A DNA stretch of 64,000 nt from NCBI RefSeq assembly GCF_029227915.1, contig NC_079877.1, forward strand, positions 23,397,851 through 23,461,850, read 5' to 3'. The translations under genes and the position numbers were made by a program. Shown here in pieces: positions 25,501 to 38,215 of the stretch. Below the pieces are notes generated by a model, which worked only from the letters and a program-made list of their open reading frames with translations, did no database searches and was not told the origin of the DNA. Each line of letters starts with the position of its first letter. The stretch's first letter is position 1. Source of the DNA: Hydractinia symbiolongicarpus. Taxonomy: Eukaryota; Cnidaria; Hydrozoa; Anthoathecata; Hydractiniidae.

Positions 25501-26118
25501 AAGATGACCTTAAAGTGCTTAAAAGGATCAACTGCGAGAAAAATAAAGTCAAATATCAGGCCAAACAAAAACTCGCCTATAATTATATAACATTTGTTAT
25601 AAAAGGAGAGAATAAATAAAAAATTAAAGTCCAACTAATAAGGGTATCCTTTTCATTCGAAAACTCTTGTAAGTTATGGTAGATATCACAAAAGTTGAGA
25701 AGAGGATGCGTTTTTAGTCAATCTAGAATTTAAAATTTTCCGGCACGTCAGTTTGCAGCTATTATGGGGTCTAATACAGTGATTATCAGCTATTCTCTTA
25801 GTATTTTATCTGTTGTAGCAAGTTTTTCCTTTTTTTCAAAATCAGTTATTGAAATACTGGAAGAAATCCTTTCATCATAATTAAAGTTTGATGAAATATA
25901 AAACTTCTTTGTAGAAAGAAAATAAAAAATAGGGGCGGAATTATTTGTCCGAGTAAGGATGTTAAAAGTCAACCTCGTTCCTAGGACATTTGCTTTGGTA
26001 ATAACAACTCAGGGCCCACAAGACATTGAGGACGAGGTTAGTTTGAAATAAGAAGTTTCTAAGATAAAAAGTTCATTGTTTTACTTTTTCACAGTTGAGA
26101 CTATTTGCTTAATTTCTT
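22553..26118. other. No gene recognised
   Basis: AT-rich intergenic DNA apart from the small repeats at 23465-23621. The minus-strand frames at 25449-25634 and 25790-25972 are Phe/Ile/Lys-rich chance frames. Confidence 0.45.
23465..23621. repeat. Short tandem repeat followed by two hairpins
   Basis: Four copies of an ACAATAGA-type unit (23465-23500) precede a perfect palindrome GCGGCCAG-ATT-CTGGCCGC (23518-23536). A longer imperfect hairpin follows, whose arms are GAGACCCAGAGTAATTTTT (from 23550) and its inverse ending GGGTCTC at about 23621. The arrangement fits a small MITE or a structured transcript; ends are not defined. Confidence 0.5.
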
Positions 26119-29100
26119 TTATTTCGTCCAGCAGCAACAAGCTTTGATGGCACTTCTTAAATCTCTGTTTACCGTAACATACACGATTCCATCAAAAATA
26201 GAATTGATATCTGCGAAGCAGATCAACCATGAAAATATATAGGGGGAAACGTGATCGTTAGAGACAAGATTTTTAAATTTAACAGCCACTGCAGGCGACC
26301 ACATAACAGAATACGTCAGAACGTACGAGAAGCATACGTAGAATTGTTTGATTTCCTTTAACTGTCGCCTCTTTGTCTTTAGATCAGCGCTTAGAGCGTC
26401 AGATCTTGTGGATACATTAGTTTCTAAAAAAATAAAGTAATAAAAGAAGTAAAAATCTATTTTGTTTGCGCGCGAAAGAAAAAAAGTCATGTCACGGAAA
26501 CACAAAATGAGATATATAAAGGAAGGGAAACCCCGTAGATTTTTTCACGTGTTGGCGACTAGTATTTAAAAAACGGTTGAAAAAATGTCATTGTTCCGAC
26601 AGTTTTAATCCATATAATAATTCCTATTATTGACTTTCATACAACGCAGTCTGGGCACGAGTAAAGCGCTTGTAGGGACAAATTTTTCATAATGGTAGCG
26701 CAACAACAAGAAAACAACAACATTAACAGAAAATTTAACTTCGGTGCTTGCCTATGGAGGTATAAAAGTTCTTTTGTAAAATAACTTTTATACCTCCCCG
26801 CTTTACTATTATAACACTAAAATTAAAGAAGGGTATTCTTTAATGGTTTATGGACTGTATTCTATCCAAAAGACAAAAAATACAAGGTTATTAAATGACT
26901 AAAGACTGTTGATTCCGTCTCAGATTAGCCTATCTAAAAGTCGAGTGTCCATCGTGTTAAACCAAAAAGAAATGTTATTGTTGGCACCAGACTGCTAATT
27001 TTTATTGTTATCTTCAAAAATATTGTCACCAATAGTTACTACCACTATATTTTATAACAAAGCAAGTGCACTTGTTTAACTAGCTAACTAAATAGCTGAC
27101 GAAATGTAGGTGTAGTTTAAGCTAGTTAGCCTGGCAAGTGCATGGACGAGGAAAACAACACTTTAAATACTTTTCTTATACTATCATTATGTTAGCTGTT
27201 AGTTGCATCACCTTAACCCTAAATTTACAAAAAATAAATAAAATCTATCATCTACAAATTTCTACCACAAAGTTTTTCATTTTTTCTCCACAATAAAGTT
27301 TTCGTTATTTAACAATACCGATTAGATAGATCATCTTTAAGGTAATTATTGTATAAGTTCCCAATATAAAAAAAAAATAATTCTCGCAAAAACTCTAAAA
27401 TTGCCCTATTATCCAAAATTTAATATTGCGTATTTAAATTGCTTACAAATCTAGTATTAACAGGAAGATGGTAGGTCGAACTTTTCTGACTGAGATAGGT
27501 TAAGGTTTGAAAGAAATCATAGCAAAATTACATGAATGTAAAAAGATGTTCTTTTTATATTTATTTACAAGAATTTATTTTAGCGAATAATTTGTTATCA
27601 CATGACTGACTCTTAAAATTTGTTGTGAACTTGTGAACTGAAGAAAAAAATCTAAGAAAATCAGGAAAACTTCTCTCTGTAAAAATTACTTTTCTTAAAG
27701 TTCACCTTCATCTTAATTAAAAATTCAAATTTAAAACCCAAAAGAATTGACCATGATCTGTTAGACGCATTTATCAATATATCTATATTCCAATATGTTG
27801 ATCAGTTCTTTATACATTATCTGAAAAGATGTCTTTGATTCCATGTCTTTGCCTGCATCAAAACAACTAAATTATAGTAGCTATAATGGATGTTTGAATG
27901 TTTTTACTAATTCGCTTTTCATCCAATGACTTGTAGGGACAAATTTTTAGCTTGTTTTTTTTGACTCGATAGCCTAGTCAAGTTTCTCGGTTACTTTCAC
28001 ACAAAGAATTATTTGTGTCATACGGAGAAAGGCCAAGAAATGTGTAAACTTAAGTTGCGTTTTTCCTTCTTTGCTTTTTATACTAACGTTCAACTTTTAT
28101 ATAACGTGTTGAAATGGTGCTGCTAGACTTTTCTGTGGTATATTAACTTTATTAAAAGAAGAACAACTTACAATTATTAACTTTTACAAAGCTTCAAGTT
28201 GGATGATGGTAAAAAGGGTATTCTTATGACATACTGCTAGATATTACACATCTTTTCCTTATAATCAACCTTCATGGTATGAATTATATGTAGCTAGATG
28301 GCTGGAAACTACCATATATGTACAATGTAATGTATGTTCGCTATGGTTACAACAAGGACAACCAAAAAGAATTAGTGCTAGCTAGCATACTGTTGCAAAA
28401 GTAGAAGAAATGGATAATCAAATATTAAGCTGAAAGAATCAAGATATGAATAATTAGCAAAGAATATTTTTAAATTCGGACGAAAAGTTATTAAAAATGC
28501 CACAGCTGCATATGTAGCTTATACTGTCCTTCTTATGTGATTATCTAAAAGCGAATATTTAATCCCGTCAACAACATAACTTTAAAAATAAATTTAATAA
28601 AAATGTGGTTGAATAGGAAGTCATCGGAATTGAATTGAATTGGTAAAAACATTCAAACATCCATATATATAGCTACTATAATTTTGTTGTTTTGATGTGG
28701 ACAAAGTGGTGGATGCCGACAAAGACATGGAAGACATATTTTCAGACAATGTACCAGGAGCTGATAGAATGTAGATACATTAATAAATGCTATTTCTAAA
28801 TTCGTCTAACAGATTTATTGTTAATTCCACTGGGTTTAAAATTGAATTTTAGAAGTTTTAATTTTTTATTCAACTTTTTCTGGCTAACTTTTTTCTTTTT
28901 TTGAGGAAAAGATTTTGAGGATGAAGGTAATCTTTAACAGATGGATTTTTACAGAGAGAAGTCATGATAGGTTTTTTTCTTTAGTTCACAAGTTCACAAC
29001 AAATTTTAAGAGTCAGTCTTTACAAATTCTTCCGCTGAAATAAAATTTTGTGAATAACTACAAAGAGAACATTTTCCTATATTTATGTAATTTTGTTACG

Positions 29101-30815
29101 ATTTCTATCCAACCTTATTCTATCCCTGTTAGAAAAGTTTGACCTACCATCCCCCTTTTAATACTAGACCAATTGTGGAGTTTTTTTCGAGAATTAATTT
29201 TTTTTATATCAGGTATCTATTTTTAACTAAAAGACTATATGTATATGTCAAATGTTGATGAAGATTTTCGCAAAAACAGTTTTGCTGATGCCGAAGATTT
29301 ATTAATTTTAGTGAAAGAAAAATCAGTAATGCAAATAACGAAAACTTGTGGATAAAAAATAAAAAACTTTCTGGTAAAAATTTATGGATGTTGGATTTTA
29401 TTTATTTTTTTTAAATTTAGGGTTAAGGTAGATGTAACTAACAGCTAACATAATGATAATATAAGAAAAGTATTAACAGTGATGCTTCCCTTGTACCTGC
29501 GCACTGGCCAGACCAACTAAAGCTAACTGGCTTAAACTACACCAATCTTTCGTCAGCTATTTAGCTAGCTAGTTCACTAACTGCACTTGCTTTGTTTTGA
29601 AGTATAGTGGTAATAACTATTAAGGACAAAATTTTTTAAAGATAACAATTAAAAATTTGGTGCCAACAATAACATTTCTTTCTGGTTTAACAGGTTGGAC
29701 ACTTGACTTTTAGCTAGGCTAATTTTAAGACGGAATTAACAGTCTTTAGTTATTAATAACCTTTAATTTTGTGTCTTTTGAATAGAATACAGCCCATAAG
29801 CCATTAAAAAATACCCTTCTTTAATTTTAGTGTTATAGTAGTAAAGCAAGAAGGTGTAAAAGTTATTTTGTACCTACATGGGTAAGCCACAACCTAAACT
29901 TACTGTTAATGTTGTTGTTTCTTTCTTGTTGCGCTACCATTACGAAAAAATTGTCCCTGCAAGCGCTTCACTAGTGCCCAGACTGCGCTGTATGAAAGTC
30001 GGTTCTTGAGTCTAGAAACCTTGAGACTGACTATTCCTCTAAAATGTGTTGTTACGAAAGGGGGGCACTATGCCTTATTCGCATTAATTTAATTTATAAT
30101 ATATTTAACAATTAAAGCTATTGCAGACTTGGTAAAAGATAAATATAATGCTCTAACCGGTAGAATCTGCTTTGCCCAGAGAAGACGATAATTTGTGTAT
30201 ATTTTGCAATTGCCTCCTGGCTATCCCAAAAAGCACCATGTTGGTTGTTGTCAAGGTAAACATCACGGAAAGTGTGATCGCCACGAAAAATATTGTAACG
30301 GTTGCGTCCTCGTGGACATGGTATTTATCATTCTGCATTGTATAAAAGTAAACAGCAGTACCAAAGGTTAAAACGGTGGCAAAACAAATCTTGTAGTTTT
30401 CCCTGCGCCAATGAGTATATCGGTAAGGATAACGTATGGAACAAAAGCGATCTAATGTGATTGCTACCAATCCAAGTTTAATGTGAAAGTATGCAGAGGG
30501 AGCAAACCATTCCAGATTTACAAACAAACCAACCAATCTAGAATACGCTAAAATTACGTAGCCAAAGGACAAGTAAAAAAACCATTTGTTTGATCTCACT
30601 TTTCGCAATTTCTTGATTCGTAATAGGGATGTAATAATCAGTTGGTGTAGAGTTAAGACAAGAGAAGATACTATAATGCTACCTATGTCATAAGATTCTA
30701 TCATGTTTAAACGCATTTCGCTTTTGATATAACTGGTTTTCCGTATAAAATATGAATCTCTCATGAAATTAAAAATAATCAAAAAGTAATAAGACAGAAA
30801 CAAAAAGAAAAACAA
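26119..30815 (-). CDS. Two-exon class A-like G-protein-coupled receptor
   Basis: Exon 1 (30815-30158) encodes helices 1-5, including ITLDRF at the end of helix 3 (the DRY position) and the basic start of loop 3. Exon 2 (26423-26119) encodes the rest of loop 3, helix 6 (YVLTYSVMWSP) and helix 7 (INSIFDGIVY, the NPxxY region without the proline), ending in a Cys-rich CCCW tail. The donor ACCG|GTTAGA and acceptor TTTTTTAG|AA join in phase 1 and restore a Glu codon, giving 320 residues from the first Met. More likely starts are Met34 or Met38 (30716 or 30704), because the preceding 33 residues look like low-complexity upstream sequence. The Cys of helix 3 is not obvious. The 3.7 kb intron is nearly filled by an inverted-repeat element. 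Ligand and subfamily unknown. Confidence 0.75.
26632..30000. mobile_element. Giant foldback (inverted-repeat) element in the GPCR intron
   Basis: Two arms of about 1.3 kb (26632 to ~27.93 kb and ~28.62 kb to 30000) are diverged inverse copies of each other. They start with GACTTTCATAC at both ends, followed by GCGCAGTCTGGGCAC (one base differs on the left). Matching landmarks continue inwards: GGTAGCGCAAC, AATTAAAGAAGGGTATT, TGGCACCA/TGGTGCCA, TAACAGCTAACATAATGAT, and TTGTGAACTTGTGAACT. About 0.7 kb lies between the arms. No transposase is readable. A target-site duplication was not found. Within the left arm, 26756-26797 forms a perfect 15-bp hairpin. Confidence 0.85.
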
Positions 30816-31239
30816 TTATTATTTATATTTATTGGTACCAATTCTTTGCTATTTTAGGTGCAAGATATTTTTTAATAATTTTCATTATCGTGTCTCGGTA
30901 TTATTTTATTATAGCAATATAATTAATTAATATCCCCTGCTATTAAATCCAATTTTCTTTTTTAATAGTGAATTGACGAAATATCAAAATTGAAATTATA
31001 TTGTTTTCTTTATAAAAAAACAGCGCGCAAAATTCAAAGTAAAATAACGAAAAACAATGAGAAATTAAAACTTCAAAATAAAAAATTAAAAATCCTTATG
31101 CATTTCAGAATTTTCGCAGAGCAATAAAACGTGCAGGTCTGATCAGTTAGGGCGTAATTAATACAGTCAGTGCAACAGGAATAGTTATATTCCTGCCTTT
31201 TTCTGCAATTTCTTATAATTTTTTACAAACATTTGTTTT

Positions 31240-31467
31240 CTAATAAGCAGTGGGGTTAATATGGCTGAGAACTTTAGTTTTAGAACGCAATTTAACATTT
31301 TGTTTAACATTATTTGCGCCAAGCTTTTTTAACTCCTCTCTCATTATTTTTGTAATAACTTCTAAAGTATACCGTTTGAGGTGTTGAGCTTTGGAGACTT
31401 TTCGTCTTTTTTTAGTTAGCTTCAGAATAATCAAAAAATTTCGATCTGAAATCACGTCTGTTGCCAT
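31240..31467 (-). CDS. Small Lys-rich ORF, hypothetical
   Basis: A 75-codon ATG-led frame, strongly basic (KKRRKVSKAQ, NNVKQNVKLRSKTK), without signal peptide or membrane segment and with no family I recognise. Nothing nearby gives it context. It could be a chance frame in AT-rich DNA or one exon of a larger gene. Confidence 0.15.
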   Translation of the reverse strand: MATDVISDRNFLIILKLTKKRRKVSKAQHLKRYTLEVITKIMREELKKLGANNVKQNVKLRSKTKVLSHINPTAY

Positions 31468-31599
31468 GGTAACTCATCGGTGGTCGGATTTTCACAGCAA
31501 ACAAAAAACTAATATGTTTAAAATTTCAGACACATAAAAATAAAATAAATTAAAGTAACTGTTTCCTGATTTCTTTTAAAGCTGAAGTCGCAATAAAGT

Positions 31600-32360
31600 T
31601 TTTTGAAAATGACGTTCGCCTATACTCATGTGCGACACGGTGTACCTGTACAAAGCGCTTAGTCCAGTGTAAACAAAAGGCTGTTTCGTGTTTTTGTCGT
31701 TTAATGTAACGTTTCCACAAAATAAAATTATATCAAATATATAATTGTTTTTGCTATGACGGGATAACGAGTTGTAATCTGTGTAATTCACTACATTCTA
31801 GACACCTGTACTAAAGCGCTTTGCCTGAATGTGAGGCACAGTTGGCGGGTTTTATTAATCACTCATAGGGTTTTCAACGCCGGGTAACACACTTACTCGC
31901 GGCTTAATCCTGCGCTTCAACAGAATGTATTCTGTGTTTTGTAAACCAAAGCTGCAATACAGTTTTTTGAAAAGGGTATTAAGCCTAAACTCATGGGCGA
32001 CACGGTTTATCTAAACTAAGCACTCAGCCCGATTAATTATTTTAACTTTCACAGACACTTATTCAGCAAAATAAAATAATATTGACCGATTGTTTTTGCT
32101 ATGATGGTGTAACAACGGTTTGTAAACTCTCTTTTTATTTCAGCTTTTTTGTTGTGGAAAGTTATTTTTTGTAGAGATGTTACAGTCGCAACACTACAAT
32201 GGTATATGCGCTTCACTTGATTTACGACATACTGTATAGCCGTACTAAAAGCTCTCCACCTGTCCGTGTCGCATATCGGTTCTTATTAAGCGCTCCTTAG
32301 GGCGCTTAACAACAGTTACTTTTGGCGTAATCCAGCGTTTCGACGCCGGGTTTCCTGGCT
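31600..32360. repeat. Dispersed repeat cluster
   Basis: Several related blocks share motifs such as GCTTCACTTGATTTA, GTACTAAAGCGCT and TCTTATTAAG. The block at 32208-32300 aligns with one at 58619-58710, and shorter relatives lie at 31800-31870 and 62950-63010. Non-coding; element type undetermined. Confidence 0.6.
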
Positions 32361-35300
32361 AGTCTAATAGATAATAGTTTTGTTTTGTTGTTTTGTTTCT
32401 GAAATGCAGATCAGAATTTTTGAATTATCAGGGCCAGAAAATTTTATTTTGAAGAACATTTTATGACATCATTTTTGATCCCTATGACGTAATCAAATTA
32501 TTTTTTATACCTGGAAGGAGTTTGTACTAAAACATTCTAAAACTGTGCTAAATTCTATCACTTAATCATAAATGGTTTAGAATTTATGACGCGTGGGCTC
32601 TTTGTACCCCCTTCCTTAAGGATTACAAGGGCCAAAAAAGTTCAGGCATAATAGAAATTAAAGTGGCTTTGCGTGAATAAACGAAACTAGGCGTTGCTTA
32701 TTTAATCTAACATTGTTTTGAAACGTTGGACATAGGTTACAAGTTAGGATACTCGGGAAACTTAAGGACAGCTTCCAAAAAATGATTTTACAAAGCGCAC
32801 CAACCTGACTTATAATTAAACCTCCTGGTTTATTTCATTCGTTCATGGAAGGATTGATTTTTGAAAAAAGGCTGTTTAAATTTTTTGTTGGTTGTATTTT
32901 CGTCGGTATAGCCTCCCTTTGGTGATTTTGCTTATTTTTTTTAATTTAAAAAAGTCCATTTGAATAACTCCGCGATTAACTATAAACGGTTTTTTTTTTA
33001 GGTCGTCGACATATTATCTGTAGATTAAAAAATTTCCGATGACTCTGCATACCCCCAAGTGGTGCGAAGTGTAAAATACGGCGTTTTTATTAATTTTCCG
33101 TCATTTTCAGTACTTTGACGTCATTTTCATTATGGTGTTGGATTTTTTCCCCGTCATATAAAAAAGACGCGCAAAAACTGCGGGAAAAAAACAACGTAAA
33201 AATGGTAGCTTCAGCGGGAAATTTTTGTGGAATATAGCAAAAACCATTGTGTAAAAACGAAAAATAATATCATAGCGAACGTTTGTTTTTGAATGCGCTT
33301 TTATGATGCAAGCTAAGGCATTAAATGGAATAAAGAATATAGGTCATTATCACTGTGACTTGCGTTAATAGCGATTTCTCCTATTGTAACTAAACAAAAT
33401 CTTATTTTAAGAGAAATTCCAAGGAACTTAATACATTTCTATTAAAAAGAAAAAGTGAAATAGTAAAAGAAGGAAAAAAACCTACATGAAAAAATTCAAA
33501 TAAAAGTATGATAGGTGAATATTTTTTAATTTTAATCATTCACCTGTAACATTTCTCTATTCAGGAAATAGTTTTTTTTTGTTATTATTTAAATGTCGCA
33601 TTTTTTAAATAAGAATTTAAACAATATATAGCTACATTGTTATACGTAAAAATTAAAATTATAATCCGCAAAAATGAAATTATCCATTATCGTAAGAGCT
33701 AAGCAATCAACGTACCATGATAAAGTAACAACACAACGCAAAAAATGTCAAGAAATAAAGTTGATGTAAATCATTATTGATTTAACTAAAAATTGTGAAG
33801 ATTATTTTACATAAAATATATCAAGAAGTTGTTTCTAACCAAATCAAGACATATATAGATGCAAAGATGCTAACCCTACTAATATGCTTTGCGGGTGTAA
33901 TTCTTAGAATAGGGACTCCGTGAGACGGAACCTTGGTTGGCGGCGAGGTAAAAAGTACATATTTGAGACTTCTAGATTGGCGGAAAGCACCTTTCCCATG
34001 CCCATCTCTCAAAATCTTGCTGTCACACAGTTTGTGAATTTAGTAAGTCTTCTATCTATCGATGCAAGGTCAATACAGAGGAAGCGAAGTCAGTTTGAAT
34101 CAGCGCAGTAAGAGTGGAGAGAACAAAAACACTCACACCCTCACAAGTTCCTGGGGACCAGCATCTTAGGGAAACCTTAGACTTTCTAATCGTAACTTCG
34201 ACCAAATTTTATTCTGAATGCAGGCAAATCTATCTATAAATTTTCAGTCGGGTGAGAATACCGTGATTGTGGGTGTCACTCACTCGATGCAGGTAAGTTC
34301 AAATATCTGTAGATGACAAAACAATCTAGAAAAAACGACATAGTCCAGATCGAAACAAATGAAATTTTAATCAGAATGGTCTACTTGAAGAAGTGTTAGG
34401 AATGGATATTGGTAGAAGGTTATCTTCATGTATATATTGCCATTTATTTTATTGTCCAATTTTGAACAGAAAAATAACTAGTGTAACATATTGATTTATT
34501 TCTTATTGCAGATAAATTACTCCCATTTGGCTTAAGAAAACATATACATGGAAATATATATGTACTGGAAATACAGTTGTTAAAGACTTAATAGTGTTCA
34601 TTTATCAAAACTTAGTGTTAATTCATGCAAATTTACTCGAAAACATGAAAAGTTTGCAGATGAATACCTAAAAATAAAAAATAATTGATAATGTATAGTG
34701 CCAACATTGCTTCTTGTCCACAAATCTAAATAATTTAGAGCAATTTATTCCTTTTTTTCTGGACAAAGTAGTTTTTCTTCAATATGACTTACACGCTTTA
34801 TACTTCGCCCGTCATGATCAGAGGTCTGAGAAGATAAGTGATTGTTAACATTAGCAGTGTTTTGATACAGAAAAGTTAGAACATTGCGTCGATTCAAACT
34901 GCTAAATACTATCATATTATAATTACAAAATACGTAATGGGTAATGGAAATATTGACTGTATTTATCACGAAAATGCATTATAATTAAACAAAAAAGACT
35001 AACCAGCTACACTTTTTCTTTATATAAAAATGTCTAAATGACAGGTCTGCTTCACCAGTTAATCGCCTCTCCTGAAAGGCCAGCACTATAGTTGGTGTGG
35101 CTGCACAAATCGTGAATTTTGATTTTCCTTTCCACGCTTGTTCACTCAAAACATAAGGACGGCGAATTCCTTACATCATTTTTCGATTTTTTAATAATGA
35201 AAACAAATTTCCGTTCTGATTTTATCCTAAACTAACCGTGGATGTGTATAATATGGCCTTGGTTTTGGGATAAGCTTTTGAAAAGTTTTGTTCTTCACTT

Positions 35301-37317
35301 TTGTGTTGCTAAAATTATACATTTCCAGGCACTTGTAATTTCTTAGAGCTATGCATACACTTGGAATAAATATATTAAGGTCATGTAGTAGCTAGCTACC
35401 ACTCATAGCCCGTATGATTTTGCAAGAATCTTGTTACTAGCTAGCTAATTACAGCTTTTGTTTATATTCAATTCTAGTTGACATATCTTTCGCTCCGGAG
35501 GTTTTCAAACATATTATGACCAAAGGGGGGATAAGGGAGGATTCCACCGTTCCCTCCCCTCAATAACACACTTATAGTACGTCAGAAAAGAAACAAAATG
35601 GTAGCAATAAATTTTTTTCTTATGTCACTACTTTTTGTATGACGTCTTCGAAATCTTGAAAATTTCTCAAAATACCGCTATCTACTGAAAATTTAATTAC
35701 TTTAGTTCTAGAGAGAATATTCACACAGTTTCTGGAAGCCGAATAAAAAGTAAAGAACTTATACAAAAGGCCCGAAATTCCGGGTTTTTTTCGATTTTCG
35801 CGTAAAATTCGAAGAAATCGGGAAATTCGATGAATGCCGCCGTCCAAAACAAACAGAAGAATTATTACAAGAGATCTTATATTTTCCCAATTATAAGGAC
35901 TTTTTAGAGATATTAAGGGGTAGTTTTGAGTTATAGCCAATATCAAAACCTCTGTGACATATGGGGCCAAAATTTGGCGCGCAGGTGTCTTATAGATATT
36001 GAAACTCAGTAAGTATGATAGCCATCAAACATAGCGTAAGGGAGTTATTGCAAAAACTTCAGAAGGAGGGAGTGGGGGGGGGGGAATCCGCTCTTCCCAC
36101 CCCATTGATCAAATAGGGTTAATATCGTGTTATTGTTGCTTATCTATATTTTTATAGGTACTTACTGTTACGATTACCTAGCTAAAGTGAAAGGACGCAG
36201 GAGCAAATACGTTTTCAGTCTGTGGTAAATTTTCGAATGGTTGTGTTTGTTGTAAAATTGAACGAGCAATTTGTTAAAATTAACTAGAATTTAAAAAAGA
36301 AATTTAAGAGAATTCACATTACTGGTTTTTTAAAGACATTGTCGATGATGATTCGAGAGTAGTGTTTAGATTTATTTTATCCTTGCCTAAAAAACTCAAG
36401 ATTTGAGACAATGGAAGCTTTCGATGCGTAATATGTTGCTTTGACAAAACGTATTGAGGGTATTACTTCCATATTTCGTAGCATACTTGTTTTCAGAGAC
36501 TGAATAAATTGATCTATTCTATCGTACTGTCAAAAAACTTAAATCAAATATTTCAAAACTAGGATTTCGTTCAGACGTTTTACTGCGTTCTAATTTCACG
36601 AAACATAGTTTACTTTTTCTATATTTTAGCCTGTCGCTACAGAAAAATCGAGCCCGCTCACGTTATCAAACAAGCCAATAAAAACGTCAGATAAAAAGAA
36701 GATGGTATTCTGACAGTTGCCATAGAACTCAAAGTTTGGATTATGTTTCGAATAAACCCAGGGTACTAGTTCAAATAAATACAGTATCCAATAAAAAAAT
36801 AAGAAATCATTATTCACATATAGATTGGAAGTTAGTTCGGAACTATCCGGATAAATGTTATCAAAAAATTGATTTTACACTATCTATGTACTGTAGATAT
36901 ATTAATTTCGCTGATCATTAAATTAAATTAATTAAATTAACGAGTAGTTACTATGTCTGCTGTGAAAACATCGTAAGATATTTTTAGAAGAAAAAGAGAT
37001 AAGCACTGAGTAAAGCTGTGGCTATAAATAAGACTGACTTGCTGACATAATTCGGCACATTTGAAATCGCATTTACATGTATGATTGTATAAGTTTCACT
37101 ATATATCACGTGATTTAATGTGATGGTCACATTGAATGTCATATGAAATATGATTGTATCGATAAGACTTGAAGTTCTTTTTTTTATAGAAGTGTTTGTT
37201 TCACTAAGAAACCCGCGCCGCCGTGTAGGAAGAACTACTATTTTAATTTTAATTTCAATTTTTTTTCCCTTTTTTTTAAATTAGAATTTTTGTTATCTCA
37301 CTGATGAACCACATCTT
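32361..37317. other. Long segment without a recognised gene
   Basis: No domain or exon chain found. The stretch 33840-34300 is less AT-rich than its surroundings and has a coding-like minus-strand frame (33821-34012) just downstream of an acceptor-like TGTGACAG, but I recognise no product. The minus-strand frame at 35620-35970 lies between G/C-homopolymer-rich flanks (about 35525-35570 and 36070-36105) and looks like part of a repeat rather than a gene. Confidence 0.4.
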
Positions 37318-38215
37318 TTAAAACAAGGTGCAAGCACCAACACAGCGGGGACGATTCCAATAGATATGATGCGAGCAGTCTTGATCTTTGGTGCAATAGG
37401 GTGTTCTTGCCAAGAAGGCGCCATAGTAGTACGTACCAACATAACACCATTCGCCAGAAGTCTATTAAAAACAATGAGCATTATTACAAACATTTTCGTA
37501 GACAAGTAGAGAAGTTGATACCTACAATCTTGGATAAAAATATGGAGACAAAGGCATTATTTCCTCATTATTCAGATATGGTCAATGGTATTAAATAGTT
37601 AATTTTCTGCAGACTGCTTTGAAAAGTTGCTAATTACACTCTCTAGCACGCGCACACACCGAAATAATTCACCAAAAAGATTTCAAAATTCGTAAAAAAT
37701 GGCCTTGTTAACGTCAGCAACAATTAGCACAGTTTAAAAATTTGGACTTGCCAAGTAAACCAGGTCCTAAGTCCACTCCGAACATTGAAAAGTAAAATTT
37801 AACAAGTTTAAAATGTGTGAATTTAATATAGAAATGACCTACGCAATTACTTGTGGTGGCGAACTTCGAAATTCGCTGTCTTGTCTCAACATACTGTAGC
37901 ATAGGTAAATAGCCGAAGTTAGAAACTTTAATTAAACTTTAAAATAAAACTTTTTTAAACGCACAGCAGGGCCCGGAATATTAGATTGCCTACTTATTTA
38001 GCAAGAAAGTACATGTTTACCATAAGTTTCTGTCATTCTTCTAAGGAAAACAGAACGTAGTAACTTACCCAGGATGCACCGCAATAACTCCAACATTTAT
38101 GGTAATAGCACCCATAGCCAAATTTTTGACCACCCACCCATTTGTATGATGTGGCACTTATAATGGTATTTCCAAGCAAACATAAAAGTATCGATATTAC
38201 CACAAACGACTTCAT
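37318..38215 (-). CDS. Secreted eight-cysteine protein, two exons, 96 aa
   Basis: Exon 1 (38215-38069) encodes a clear signal peptide (Met, Lys, then a Val/Ile/Leu-rich core to about residue 20) and the first three mature cysteines. Exon 2 (37461-37318) begins with Thr-Ser-Gly-Glu-Trp-Cys-Tyr and carries five more, ending Cys-Thr-Leu-Phe-stop. The donor TGG|GTAAGT and acceptor TTTTTAATAG join in phase 0. Cysteines fall at residues 36, 41, 45, 55, 72, 78, 89 and 93, compatible with four disulfides. Cys-Trp-x-x-Cys followed by Gly-Glu-Trp-Cys-Tyr resembles a small secreted cysteine-rich family seen in arthropods and cnidarians; I cannot name it with certainty. The product is presumably extracellular. 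The role could be immune, venom-related or structural, and the sequence does not decide. The other frames over exon 2 are shadows. Confidence 0.75.

Noticed and set aside
31240-31467. Lys-rich ORF as a histone or ribosomal protein
   Set aside because: Composition alone is suggestive, but no histone-fold or ribosomal motif can be seen; kept only as a weak hypothetical.
35620-35970. 116-residue minus-strand ORF, longest frame in its region
   Set aside because: No domain, no splice context; flanked by G- and C-homopolymer segments that look repetitive. It may be a repeat internal sequence.
37293-37505. 70-residue minus-strand ORF with a hydrophobic start
   Set aside because: It is another frame of exon 2 of the secreted eight-Cys gene; the in-phase spliced frame explains the region better.
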